From Haliotis asinina (lineage: Eukaryota > Mollusca > Gastropoda > Lepetellida > Haliotidae): DNA of 64,000 bases. Numbering within the stretch: position 1 is the stretch's first letter; every line of letters starts with the position of its first letter. The position numbers and the translations under genes were made by a program. This document shows positions 32,507 through 46,100 of the stretch, in pieces. The notes under the pieces are model-generated. The model saw only the letters and a list, made by a program, of their open reading frames with translations, made no database searches and had not been told where the DNA came from. The stretch lies in the NCBI RefSeq assembly GCF_037392515.1, contig NC_090291.1:14579001-14643000 (forward strand), in the 5' to 3' direction.

Positions 32507-33059
32507 TCAAGACAGATTGGGGGAAACCCCTCCAACCCCACATTTCGACTACTGCTGGGACACGAAGTAAGTTTGCTATTTTCCTTCTTTTTTATATTCA
32601 GTTTAATTGCTGGTACATTTCTGAAAAAGAAATTTTACTAATTCATTTTTGTTGTTATTTCAGTGATGAGAGCTCCTTTTGGGGGGGCGGAGGAGGCCAT
32701 AATGGCCTCTGCTGAGTAAGTAATGCTTTCATACTATTGTAATGCATGTCGAAAAATCTGAAGTAGTAATGGGAAAGTTAATTTCATTCCAAAGAATATG
32801 TTGTTTAACTATGAGGATTCCTTAGCATAATACCAGTGTAAAATGATCAAATCCATTTTTTCAGTCAAGGCAAGACACCAACCTCCCCACAGTATTCAGA
32901 CATTACAGAGCAGGAGATGGAGTGAGTTTTTTCTGCAGTCTTCACATATAAGTAGAGTATTCAGTTTAATTCATGGTAATGTTGTTAATCACAATCACAA
33001 TAGTAATCATGTCATTTTTCTTTTGCAGTGATGAGGAGGAGATGGACGCCCCAGAGTAA
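32507..33059 (+). CDS. Putative 3' exons of an unidentified gene
   Basis: Four short segments have good splice borders and agreeing phases: 32507-32566, 32664-32715, 32865-32931 and 33029-33059 (TAA 33057-33059). Together they would encode an end that becomes very acidic, with MDAPE as the last residues. Exons 1 and 3 both begin TCAAG-CA after a TTTCAG acceptor, and exons 2 and 4 both begin TGATGAG. Parts of the introns also match (ATTCAGTTTAATT), so this looks like a tandem duplication of a two-exon block. AATAAA follows at 33283-33288. No upstream exons were identified; they could lie before the Ty3/gypsy insertion. No domain is recognised. Confidence 0.35.
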
Positions 33060-33282
33060 GTTATGTGAATGGGTTCATAACATTGTAATAGATGTTGTAT
33101 TGTGTGTGAGTGAGTGAGTGTGTGTGTGTATATGTATGTGTGATTACTTGTTGTTCATATGTATAGCTGGCTTTTTTTCTATGTTTTTTTGTGAATACTG
33201 TTATTAGTGGTTACTGGTATTCGGTGCTTGTAGATATTGTTGTGTTTGTATATAGTATTACTTGCCTTGTACATATGTAAAA

Positions 33283-33288
33283 AATAAA
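33283..33288 (+). terminator. Poly(A) signal after the acidic exons
   Basis: AATAAA lies about 225 bases after the TAA at 33057-33059, preceded by T/G-rich sequence. Confidence 0.4.
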
Positions 33289-33407
33289 GGAGCCCTTGGG
33301 TGGGCAAATGATTCATTCATTGTTGGGCTACAGTCATTCCTAACCTGTTTGTCCACATGAATGAGTTACTTGTCCCAACCCACCAAATCACCTTGACATG
33401 CTGGGAT

Positions 33408-33812
33408 GTTGGATACCTATGTGGTGCTGGATACATGGGATATGTCATGGAAATCTGTGCTCCTGGATACATTGGATATGTCATGGAAATCGGTGCTTCT
33501 GGATACATTGGATATGTCATGGAAATCTGTGCTCCTGGATACATTGGATATGTCATGGAAATCTGTGCTCCTGGATACATTGGATATGTCATGGAAATCT
33601 GTGCTCCTGGATACATTGGATATGTCATGGAAATCTGTGTTCCTGGATACATTGGATATGTCATGGAAATCTGTGGTCCTGGATACATTGGATATGTCAT
33701 GGAAATCTGTGATCCTGGATACATTGGATATGTCACGGAAATCTGTGTTCCTGGATACATTGGATATGTCATGGAAATCTGTGCTCCTGGATACATTGGA
33801 TATTTCATGCTC
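33408..33812. repeat. 36-bp minisatellite, about 11 units
   Basis: The unit contains CTCCTGGATACATTGGATAT and GTCATGGAAATCTGTG. Because 36 is a multiple of three and the unit lacks stops, long frames appear in three phases on + and one on the minus strand. I regard them as by-products. The array is highly uniform, with a few base variants. Confidence 0.9.
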
Positions 33813-34198
33813 CTGGATCAGTGTGTGAATCTATTCATTCATGGAACTATACGTGCTGTTGAACACAATGGATATACCTGCCATGAGGTAAGTTGTTTCT
33901 CTGCACAAATGTGTACACTTACCTTAATATTCTGTTGATGTATGGTGGAAAATATGTATCCACAAAGTATATAATCCAATGAATGGCACTCAATCTATAT
34001 CATCCAGTGAATTGTGTGTATATTGAGGCACTCTGGTATATCCACAATGTGTAGTCACTATAGCCACTAGCAACTTCAGAGACTGTCAGGGACTGTCGTG
34101 GGGGGCTTTTTATACCGGCTTTGAATCTAAAAATAAATTGTGGAGGAATCCCATGTATGACATGAGTCATACTCTAAATATAGACACAAGCAGAGTAA

Positions 34199-34287
34199 AA
34201 AAATAATCATCTGAGTCACAGGCTAAATATAGGAGTGACTCATACTCTACAAATAGACACACCAGGTGTGCAGGTGTCGAAATCCAA
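34199..34287 (+). promoter_or_regulatory. Candidate promoter with AP-1-like sites and TATA-like box
   Basis: TGAGTCA (34211), CTAAATATAGG (34222) and TGACTCA (34235) lie about 85-110 bases before the ATG of the signal-peptide exon at 34322. A partial repeat of the same block (CATGAGTCATACTCTAAATATAGACAC) precedes it at 34158-34184. A nearly identical inverted copy is at 11179-11267. Confidence 0.45.
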
Positions 34288-34321
34288 CAGGCTGGCATCG
34301 GTTGCCTCAACACTGACGATA

Positions 34322-34433
34322 ATGACCATCAAAATATTCTTCGCAACTCTCCTTGTAGGTCTGTGTTATACATCTCTACAGCCAACTATCAAACAAAACG
34401 CAGAGAAGAATGGGCTGGCATTGTCTTTCCCAA
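34322..34433 (+). CDS. GNBP signal-peptide exon (alternative exon 1 or fourth copy)
   Basis: The exon encodes MTIKIFFATLLVGLCYTS, a secretion signal, then QPTIKQNAEKNGLALSFP. The second part aligns with QPTIKLLKDKQNTLAVFFP of exon 1 of copy C. It ends at AA|GTAAGT in phase 1, the same phase as copy C exon 1 (37155-37272). It could therefore be spliced to the exon at 37389 without changing frame. No further exons of a separate copy are seen between 34434 and 37154. It is an alternative first exon of copy C or the relic of another copy. Confidence 0.65.
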
Positions 34434-37154
34434 GTAAGTGTAAACGTATATAAAAACCGTATGGATATTTTAGCAAACGAAATATTAGGTAAGTACAAGA
34501 TAAAGTCATAACTGTTCTTCTGAGATTGTGGTTGCAGAGGTTGATCTGTTTCCAGTGCACAGGCGTATGTCCATTCCATGACTTGTCCCTTCCTTCTTTT
34601 TGACATTGACCTCTAATATTTTTACGCCCTTCAACAACAAGTGTTTATATTCTGAATTTATTGATCTTTGATACATAAATTGTTTCCGTGACGACATGGC
34701 TGAAGAATGACGATGTGATTACTCACTCGCTGAACCTTTGCCATTAGATGCAATGTTCGTCAGAAACCTTAGAGCAAATCAATATGATGTTAATAGGTGG
34801 TTCACTAACGATATGACAATTTTTTGGTGTGAATGTTTTCCTTCTACTACTTTCACAGGAGCCAACCATGAAATCAAAATGAACTTAGTTATATACAATA
34901 CATGCATGCTTGCACTCACGCACGCAGAGTGTGGAAATAAATTAAAGCTACATCAATATTAAAAATACTTTTCACACAAATTCGTGCCACTACATATATC
35001 AGTAGATATATGGCCTACATATTGGTGTGGTCACGAATAGTGATAACGCGCTGAATATTTTCAGCATCGGACCAATAGCAGATGATCGCGCACTAGTGGA
35101 CAAGCAGATGGTGACAGCGAGTTGTTTCAATTGATTCTCTTTCCAAACGTGTACCTAATGAACGTAACTCCCTTTCATCCACAATGTGGTCAAAGGGAGA
35201 CAAGTGAGGGAATCCCGAACACCAGGGTACACATTAACATTGCTCTGATGAAGATACCGCACGAGGAAAATGTGGTCTGGCAAAAGTGTTGAAACGTCCC
35301 ACTGCTCAATCAATGCCGCAACAAGACTTCGTCTTGACGTCTCACTTCATTCAAGTTCCCGTCAGTCACCTAGATCGAACATACTTTTCCAAATACGCCA
35401 TTCATTCTTTCGTGCGGTTCGAACAATAACCAGTTGATTGTGTGGTTTCTGGATCAGTCTCAAAATTCAACGGATTACGAATAACTTTGGCTTCTGAGTA
35501 TAGTCTTTCAATGGAGTCAGCGACGGATAAGAAGCCTATTTCAATTCTGCCAGTTTCGGTAAGGCACACTTTTCCCGAAAATTAAAAAGTTTAGCCCTTT
35601 TAGCTGTTTTCTTTATATGACAGTCGTCTACGTACACACCCTTGCACGAATGAGGTCATCTAAGATTCCTTTTTAAGAGACGATCTTTGTTACTAAATCG
35701 CAAATCGCAGCATTTGTGTCTCAGATTCTCCAACAACATTGCCATGCTTTTCTTGAATATATCGTCGTATAGGTACTTCAAACATTAAAATTATTATTAG
35801 GATGTATATCAGGCAGACAGACAGTCAGACATTATATTACAATATTAGGGTATTGGCCAATAATACATACGAATGCGAATACAAATAACACACTACATGC
35901 TGACTGTAAGGTGAAGATTGAAAAGTCCAAATAATTATGTTATAACGGCTGACTACTTCTTAATTTAAATGCAGTGGAGAGTACTGCACTTGTTGTTTTG
36001 GTGGGTTTTTTTACATAATTAATCTTGTTACAGTCCTTAACCGTCAGAAAAATGATCGTGTAGCCGCTTCGTGCTTTCGACAGGTCGACAGATTCGATGA
36101 AATCAGTGGTGAAGTGAGGTGAAGTGGGGTTTAACGTCATACTGAAGAATGTGTAGCTCATGTGACGACGTGTGACTTGCACTGACCCAGGCTTATGCCA
36201 GTTTTATAGCGCTAACTCATTAAGATACAATGGCAGGGAACAGCAAGTGCCATACTTCAATGTTTTCTGGTATGACTCGGCCGGACAGACGCTCTAACCA
36301 CTACCCAATGGATGCGGCCAGTGGTCTAGGCGGTGTCATGGGGTGGGGACACAAAGAACTGGTTTAGTGGTGGCTCACGATATTTTGACAACAAATCGCT
36401 ACATCAACGAAGTCCTTGCATATCACATGCTTCCGACTATGCATCAACAGACGTTAGAGTTTTTCTAACATGACAACTCCATAACCGTCTACATCAGCGT
36501 GAAAGCACGCCCCAAACTGGTCATTGCATTGCACGGACACTGGGGAAAGAATTCTTCACTGCTGTGGCACTTCCATAACTGGCCATTTTATTGCAGAGAC
36601 ACTGGGGAAGACTTCTCCAAGAGCGACTTCATCGACGTACCCAGCCAGGGCTGCGACGACGATGCAGCTGCGAATGGTGGCTATTCGAAGTACTGACTTT
36701 GACGCCATCTTGTGGACAAGTACACAGAAACACACCAATCAAGGCTTATGTAGCGTTGTCGAATTCTTTGTTTAGAAGTGTAGGAACCTTCACGTTTTAC
36801 CACTGAAATTCCTCGACGTAACTGCTCCAGAAACAACGCATTGCATTCTTCCAGCCTGGTTTCTTTTTCAGAGAATGCACGTTGTTACAGCGTCAACACA
36901 AACTACATGAAAAGTTCGGACCACATTACTGTATAACCTGTACATATATCTTCAACAAAATATGAACTTTGAAACTAGACCAATTATGAAACGTCTTATC
37001 TTCACCTGAAACGCTCTGACTCGTAAGTAATAGAACACGTGAGGTTTGTATTCAGATAGCGCGGTCACAACGCGTGTTAATTCACACACATGCCCGACTA
37101 CATTAAAAGATTAGCCATTAGACCGCTAGTCCATTAGCGTTTGCCATCTTCGAT
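34434..37154. other. Non-coding stretch before GNBP copy C
   Basis: No gene is supported. A decayed tRNA-SINE-like piece in minus orientation (GACAGACGCTCTAACCACTACCC) lies at about 36245-36320. No clear TATA box stands before the copy C ATG; TTAAAAG at about 37103 is weak. Confidence 0.4.
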
Positions 37155-40100
37155 ATGGCTGCACACATATTTCTCCTGATCGGCCTCGTGGCTTCATCTG
37201 CCTTTGCAGGGCCACAGCCAACAATCAAATTACTAAAGGACAAGCAGAACACCTTGGCTGTTTTCTTTCCTGGTAAGCATATTAGTTCTAAGCTATGATT
37301 TCTCTTATTATTTCAAATTTATAAGCGAGGGTGAAACGGTTGCTTTTCAACTCCGTCACTCAAAATGCTTACAATGCCTCATCCACAGAATTACCATCCG
37401 TTGCGACTGTTGAATTCAAGTATGCAATCCATCAACCAACGGGACATTTACCACGCTTGATGGACACTGTCACTGTGTATAGAAATCGTGAGTATGTTCC
37501 CTTATCAGAGTTTAGTTATAGATATTGACATATGTTAGATGTTCCGTGATACCAGCGCCTTGAGCAAGCACCAGCTGAATGGAAGAGTACGCTATATAAC
37601 CATCCTATCCTATCCTGTCTTGACATTGTTCACACTGACTAACACGGCAATTGGGAATGCACTATGACTATTAAGAACAACAGACACGAATTGATATGAA
37701 GGAAATGTTGCTTGCGTTACAATGACATGGCTCGCTCGTGCTTTGATGAGCAAAGAAAAACATCTGGAATAATAGCATTATCCTTTTGAGCTCTCTGTTG
37801 TGTTGTTTGATTTAGCCCAACAGTATCATCGACATATTTGGTGTCGTTGATGCTATCTAAACCATGGAGCTGTTACTGCTGAACATACAGCAAATATTTT
37901 TCGGATGTGAGCAGTAACCTTCGTTTCCTTGTAATTTTGTTACATGTATACAGGGCCAGCCAAAGGTGTATATGATCTTCAAACGATATTGTTGAATCAA
38001 AAAAACATATTCTTGCAAAAATTAAATTTTATGTGTAAATTTCAACTCGTATTTTTTTCTCATCAAATATCATTTCTATCAAAACTGACCTTGACCTATT
38101 AATTTTAAATCCTGATCTGGGCATTTTGATGAAAATAGGCCAATCCAAACCATAGTTACTACACTAAACCATCTAGCTATCGGTTAAAATTATGCCACAA
38201 CTGACTTGACATGTTGCATGTTAAAGGGGCCCGTGCATGGTACTCAAGCATTGTAACTGATGGCAACCTGTTGTAAATCAAAGCTAAATCATTCGTGATT
38301 GTAATCCCACCCGGTCTCCAGAACTGCATCACATTTTTACCATTTTGGGGGTCTGGTTTTCAGACTAGCTGTCTTTGAAAAAGTTGTGTCCTTGACCTGG
38401 GTGGCGTCACCTAGTATCTATAGGATAACATAGGTTCACAATCAAACAGACATGTCGTTCCTTCAATGTGTGTTAACGATTGTCGAATGATCTAGCCTGG
38501 TCGTTGATCGTGAAACGTTCATTTAATTGTTAGGATGTAAACATGGTCTGACTTCCTGTGAATCTGCATTGGATGTGTAAGAGCTCATGAACTATAATAT
38601 AAACTGTGCATTAAAATATGGTTTCAGTATAAAATGAATCCTTAGATATATCATTCAAATTTTGATAAATTCTCATCCATTTTTCCTCGATATCCGTTGA
38701 CATCCCTATGTCTTTTTGTCCTGGATATTTACCTCTACAACTGCTCTTGTCAAAATAATTGTTTGGCTTGAGCCAATGGGACAGTCAAGAGTACATCAAT
38801 TACTCATTCCTTGGCATATGCCTTTCTTCCAGCTGTTGGACACTTCTATTGTGAAGTCCAAAGCAAACATGCCTTCACCGATAAAGAAGCGATGGAATAT
38901 TCTGTAAAATATGTATCTGTCACTGGCGACGTTGTATACCACGTAGATGGTGTTTTCACTATTCCAGGTATGTGTATTTATTATAACAAGTATTGTTGTA
39001 TTGTACTGACGTTAAATACAGTTATGATTTGGGGCATTAAATTGGAATATACATATGATATGATTTTATAAATAAATAACGAATATTGCATATATTAATA
39101 TGAACAAAAATCCTTTTCTAGAATACACTGATTTTTTGTATGTTGTTTAATAGTTTAGGTGCATGTAAATGACTTCGTAGTACAGTTATTCGCGTCTGGG
39201 CAAGACCAAACGGTGATTGACAATATGAGCATCGATCCATGCAAATGATGTGTGGCCTTAATGACAGCATCATATATTACCTACAGCTTCTTCGTCTCTA
39301 AGCCCTAGACTATACCGTCGTGGTACCACGGTCTTTCAGGACTCGTTCAACACGAACCATCTCAATTTGAAGAACTGGCACCATGAAATTACATGCTGGG
39401 GAGGAGGGGTAAGATTGATGTCAAAACAAAATGTCAAACGGAAATTCCTTTGAACGTCACGTAAAATTCTTGACTTGAGGACTTGACTTTCCTTTGATTA
39501 CCTGATACTTATCTTGATAATTTACAAGACTCAAATATTGATAAGTTCAATATAAATCAGTTCATTATAGTCAGTTTGCAGGGAAAACGTACCAATGACG
39601 TACCACTTTAAACACACATGTAAATCGTATAAACTAGAGTTAAGATTGCGATAAAAGTTGTTTAACAAACGATCATAGATTATCAGTTTGTATTACAAGG
39701 GGGTACGCACATTAAATGAAACACCGAGAACAAGTAGGGTTAGTCTAAGTTAACGCTCTACCGTACGTGCATTGGTTCTCTAGCCCTTGTAATGCAAACC
39801 AGTAATAGCGATTTGAATCTACGATCGTTTGTTAAGGAAGTTTTATCCCAAGTTAAATAACATTCTGAGATGTAAATGTTCATTTGGGAAGGTAAAATTA
39901 TCAGGATTCGCTATCTAAAATTCATTTAATCTGATTTACTTCTTTGTTTAAAGTGAAATTCATTCATACGTTTTCAAGGCAAACAGGCTATTTAGCACTT
40001 TTTGAATCTTGTTTGCATTGCGGCTTTTGTCTTTCCCGCTTAACAAGATTATCGTTATTGTTGTTCTTGCTATCAGAATGGAGAGTTCCAGATCTACACA

Positions 40101-43100
40101 CCAGAAGCTGCCAACACGTACATCAAGAATGGTGTTCTCTATCTCAGACCGGTAATACATTAAATACAGTTAAGATGGTACCGACCGCATGTATCCTTAA
40201 CCATAAAGCTAAATAGTATTTGTAGCTGTTCAGTTGGTTGCTGTTAAACGTCGCGCTTCAGTTTCAACGGTTCCTGTAAGTAATCGCGTTTGGACTACGC
40301 AATCCTGTGGTCAACAGCATGAGCATTGTTCTATGCAACTGGAATACGATTTAACCAAGTCAGCGAACCTGGCCACGCAATCCCGTTAGTCACCTCTGAC
40401 AAGCATGGGCTGCTGAAAATCAGTTCTAATCCAGATCTATACAACATTCGCATTCGTGAAAGTATATATATTAACTGCAGTTTCTGTCATTTTTTCAATT
40501 TATTCTGCAGACGTTCACGGCCGACAAGTTCGGAGAAAATTTTCTTCAAAATGGCGCCCTAGATGTCAAACGTATGTACAGAAAGCATTTGACAGCAGGT
40601 CTCAATGTACCAAGAGACAGCATATTTGTTACCGAATGTCGTCATATTGTAACAGGCAGTACACTGACGAAAGTCATCCAGGCTCAAACAGACGACACAT
40701 TTAATCGAACGTCTCTGTGTTCTAAATGACAACACATTGACCGAATGTCTTCATGTTCAAACAGACAAAGCATTTTAACAAATATCTCCATGTTCAAACA
40801 ATTAGCACCCTGTATTCCATAGACAACATATTGCCTGAATGTCCATACATTTCCACAGACCGCTCTTTTGGCTAAATGTATCTATGTTTCCACAGAGAAA
40901 ACATTTGCTAATATGTTCCAACAGATACCGAATCCATCCACAGACAGTGTTTTTTGACTAAATGCCTCAATGTTCTCTATTACAGAACAGTGGGGGTCAT
41001 GCACAAGTAATAATGACAATGGCTGTAATCGTCGGGGATCTCAGATTCCACCAATAATGTCATCGAAAGTCATTTCTACAGCTTCCATCAAACATGGACG
41101 AGTTGAGGTGGTGGCAAAGATCCCTAAAGGAGACTGGATCTGGCCAGGTACGTTATTTGTGTCAACCGTCTTGTTATGAAATGCATAATGATCACTGTTC
41201 ACTGGTCAGTTTAGTGGTCAACTGCAACGTATGTTAAATTACACTTTCCATCGCTGCTTCCACAAAAATAATTTAGACAAATAATCAGTAATATTTCTAT
41301 CAATGTGGAAGGCGCACTAGCTGAAGGGTAAAGGAGATAGCTGATTGTAAGTGCTAGCGGTTAAGGCTCCTTCAGACCTATTTCGAAATGACAGGAATCA
41401 ATGAGAATCAGCCGAAAAAATATTTCCAAAAATCTCAGCGTGTGACCTACCTACACTTATTTAGCTTTACAAGTTCTATTGTTGGAAGATCCTCTGTAGG
41501 TTCAAATTCCATAATGTGATTAAGCTACATGTGCACACGGTCAGTATATGTCTATTATAAAGCATAACCAAATGTACTGGAAGTCCTCATGGTCTATAGT
41601 ATGGTGATCTACCTTCGGTTGTGGGCAATCCTTAGGCTGTCTTTGCATTGTATTGCCATTTATAACTAAAATATTTTAGACTTTTACCAGTATTAAACGT
41701 ATTCCGGTGATACATATTTTCGTGTCCTTTTCGACTGGTGTTTTATAATTTAGTTGTTTTTATTGTCATCTTATGACTGCTTAAGTCACAATATGACTTA
41801 AATATTGCAGATGTAACTATAAATTTTAACTAACTTATAATAACTCGTATACGTAAATGGCATGCTGAACACCTGCTGACATGTCTTGTATATAGTACTA
41901 CAGACATGAAAATTATTGGTATCATTATTTTGATTTACATGCCCTATGAATTTTTATTGATCTGTCAAATTGCAGATATTCAATCCCTGATTTGTTTTCA
42001 ATGTTGTAGCAATATGGCTGCTTCCTCCCGGGTGGCCTTGGAAATATGGCGGCTGGCCAGCTTCCGGTGAGATCGACATCATGGAATCAAGAGGTGAGTA
42101 CATTATTGAATGTTGCTGATTTTAAGTCGAAACCGTTCGTTTAATATCCACAATGGAGAAGCGAGCTGTTCTCAGGGTATTTAGAACAAGCAACATTTCC
42201 TAAAGTCAAAATTCAAAATTAATTTGTGAAGCTGCCCAATACGTTTTCTGTTTTCTGAACATTCTGGATGCTCCATTCAAGAACATAAATGTGAAACAAA
42301 TCTGACACACATGTGCAAATTGACTAGTTATTGATCTTATCACCATACAAGACAAGTAAAGCTTTGTTAAAGTGGCAATAAAGGGAATTGTCACAAACAA
42401 AATCAGCATAACAATTCACACATAAACCCATGTATCATCTCACATGGGATGCACTGTAATATGTGTATATTAAATATAAGTTAAATGAAAAAATAACTGT
42501 TATAGTGGTTCCTACGTGAAGATTATGCAATCTTCAGAATACACCTTCTTTGAAATACTGGTGTACTGGTTAAAACTAATGTATGTGTGCTTTCTTGCAA
42601 AGGTAACCTCCATATGAAAGACGGTAGTGGCGCCAGCCAAGGCGCAGACCGGGTTTTGTCCACTATTCACTACGGAGCATCTCCAAGCCAACACAGGCAA
42701 CAAGGAAAGTCTAAGTAATAGAATTCTACAAAACTATCCATTTACTACTATTTCTGCCTGCGAAATAATATATTGTTGTATGAACACCTTGGCGATCATG
42801 GCCTTCGGTTACTGGTTACACACTGTCCGTATTAATAATGTATTGTTGTTATGAGTAATAAGTTTGTATGATTTGTATTAGTTTTGAGAGATCATCTAGT
42901 GATTTTACTGTCTTTCACTGAGTGACGTTCATTGCATTTGTGCCGCCGTTATCTAAAATGTAGATCTTATTGCAAAGGTTTGGCTGAAATACTGCCGATG
43001 TAACTTTAGATGTAACTCATTCATTTAGATAGTGTAAAGGCTTGAACTGGAGTTACTTAAGTTTTCCTTGTACCTGTCCACTGTAACTGGTCGTTGGAGC

Positions 43101-46100
43101 AGTGTGTGAGTGAGTTAGTGAATATTTAACGTCACATCGGCAATATTTCAGCCATATCGTTAAGAGAACATGAAAAGAAATATGGATATTTTGTAAAAAA
43201 AAAAAAGTATCGTCAAAGGACAGTCAAACAACTTTAACATCATAGCTACAATTATAGCCAGTGTGGAAAGGTAAAACTAATAGCACTATTTGGACAGAGC
43301 ATTAAAAAATCACGGACTATACATCACCAGCAGCTGCCGATAGATCACCATTTTTGGATCATAGGGACTAACATTACTTCGGCTACCTGCATGGATTGTA
43401 GCTGGGTTTACTTCAATCCTTCAGCCACAGGTGATGATAGCCGAAATGGCAAGAATTCAAAAGAGCTAAAATCCTACGATTTAAAAGTGCGGTTGAGCAA
43501 AATTTGACTTTGAACGTTTTCGGGACTTCCGTACAATCTCGGTAGGGTGAAGCAATGAATTATTGCAGTCACAGTGATATCTGGGTGAAGGTGGTATTTG
43601 GGGAAATACTCGTTACTTTTCACGGAACGTATGCCAGGCTAGTTCGTGTATTTACACCAGGGCATGATCCAAAAATCGTTGGTAGCACTATGCCATTCCT
43701 GGGTCAGAGATGAAATGTAAAGATACGATAGGTCCTCAAAGCGGTGAGCAGTGCTACGACTGTCGTAAGTCTATGTTAAAGTATGGGAATTACAATTATC
43801 TTAGGGTAAGATCACTCTGAGGAACTGGATCCTTAACTCAGCATTGTAATGTCGAATGATGTGTTGCATCAGTAGCTGTTGACTCATCTTCTTTATGACA
43901 GTGTCATTATCATTCTCATGACTTGTATCGGTAGTGAACGATCTTCTTTATGACAATGTCATTATCATTCTCATGATTTGTATCGGTAGTGAACGATCTT
44001 CTTTATGACAATGTCATTATCATTCTCATGAATTGTATCGGTAGCGAACGATCGTGAATTGTATCGGTAGCGAACGATCTTCTTTATGACAATGTCATTA
44101 TCATTCTCTCGTTTGATAATCATAATCTATGTCTTAAGAACCAGGATGAAGAATGCAGGTCGATATTGTCAGGCCTTATCAGTCTGTCGAAAACGTACGA
44201 TGGTGGGATAAGTGTTCATAATATCACTCACCCTGTTCTGGTGAAGATTCTATCATGGACATCATTATCGTTGTCCTGGTAACGATTTACAGCGTAGACA
44301 CACAACACTAAACCAATAAACAAGCACTTTTTCATGTTGGATAATGTGTTTTGCAGATTGAGCAGAGATGGCACAACGTGGGCTGATGCATTTCATACTT
44401 ACTCCGTAGATTGGACAGATGGACACATCAGGTAACGTGCATGGCATCAAAATCTTGTGGGTATGAATGTACGAACTGAACGGAGCTGTGTTGTGTTTTG
44501 TATTGTTATCTTTGTCTGTTTGTTTGTTTGTTTGTTTGTTTGTTTATGTTGTTTGGGTTACTTGCTGGCAAAACCAAGAAAAAACGTTAAGGCAAGTAAA
44601 TGGCACATCCTATCACACGTATTTCTATACTTTGTAAAGGTGTAAATATCTGTAACTCAGATGTGGCAAAAGACCCAATTAATACCAACCACAACTCCTT
44701 ATAAAATACTCATATCATGAAAGCGAATGTGATGAATCAGGAACCGGTAGCTTAATGAAATTGTGATATCAGATAGGTTAAATGCGTTAATATCACGAAC
44801 ATAAAGTTTGATAACTCTTAACGCCATGAACCTGTCAATAGAACGAACTCAAACCTCGAAGGAAACGTGGTTGTTAATGCCAGTTACTTCAAGGTCATTA
44901 TCTCAACGCTAGCTAGAAATGTCACTATCCTAGGAGGTAAAGCCGCCAAATAGTTTTGAGAATCTGTTCCACGTATATGACACGTACATAGCATGAGTAT
45001 TTGAACTGCACATATTTCCATTTTACGCAAGTTTTGTCATGTGATGTGTGCTACTCCTTCGATAGGTAGACCTTATCCATTTCGCGGACACCTGGTGTCA
45101 TCACCGATTTTCAGTGATCTTTTCATAATATTTTCACACAGAATTTGCCTCTGTTCAAAGAGAGGCAATACGAAATTGATTGTACAATAAGATAAGATAA
45201 GATAAGGTACGATAAGATAAGACAAGACTTTAATATTTTTGTAAAAGATAATTTAGAGTCAATGTTTGTGCCAACATGCTTATAATTATCTACAATTTCG
45301 ATATCTTCTCCATTGATGGCAAGAGGTGATGAAGTGGTTTTCTTTTTCCTAAAATCAACTAATTCGGGAACGAAAGTCAAAATAGAGAATCGGACATCAT
45401 TTTTTCACAGATGCATCAAATTTGAAAAATGTCCACCGCATGCCTACCACAATATTGTTTGAAAGCTTTCTGAGGCCACCCATGATTGTTGCTTGATCGA
45501 ACAATTTCTGAGCAAGAGTGCGAGATTTTTCTCTCACTCTGAAACGTTATGCATAGATATGAGACATTTAAGGCGAGAGACCTGAGACAGTCTCACGTGT
45601 CTGCTTAATTCAAATTCAGGTGGGTAAATCTGTGGAAGGCCGTTGATTCTTTTGCGCTGGTGTTCTATGTTTAAGTACTAATAAAATGATTAATTTCTCG
45701 GCGGATACTTGTATTGATAACTTTTATTAATCCTCTACTTAGGATGGACATAGACAACCAGCCCGTCATGTCTTGGTCAACACCATCTCAAGGGTACTGG
45801 TCATACAGTCATCAGACTGGTAACAACATCTGGAACAGTGGCGGCAAAGACGCACCATTTGATGGGAAGGTAAGGAAATTGTTTCATCTGAACGAAAAAC
45901 GTGCCACGAGTGAGCGAATTAGGCAGGGGTTACCTCGCTTTAATCATTATCGCTGTCATGTCGCTATGGTACAGACACACGTGCTAGCATCAGGATGACG
46001 ATGGGAATCGAACAACCTGAACATATCACAAGCTTGAAGGATCCAACTCGACATAGCAGTCAGCGGCGTTAGACGAATGTGTCTTCCTCAGAAGTATTAT

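Noticed and set aside
33317-33938. Repeat proteins (GYIGYVMEIC or MTYPMYPG units) as real genes
   Set aside because: All frames of the 36-bp array are open by composition; no start context or splice evidence favours one.
36556-36708. Minus-strand signal-peptide-like frame (MASKSVLRIATIRSCIVVAALAG)
   Set aside because: Good start context but no convincing donor, downstream exon or homologue; left out as a gene.
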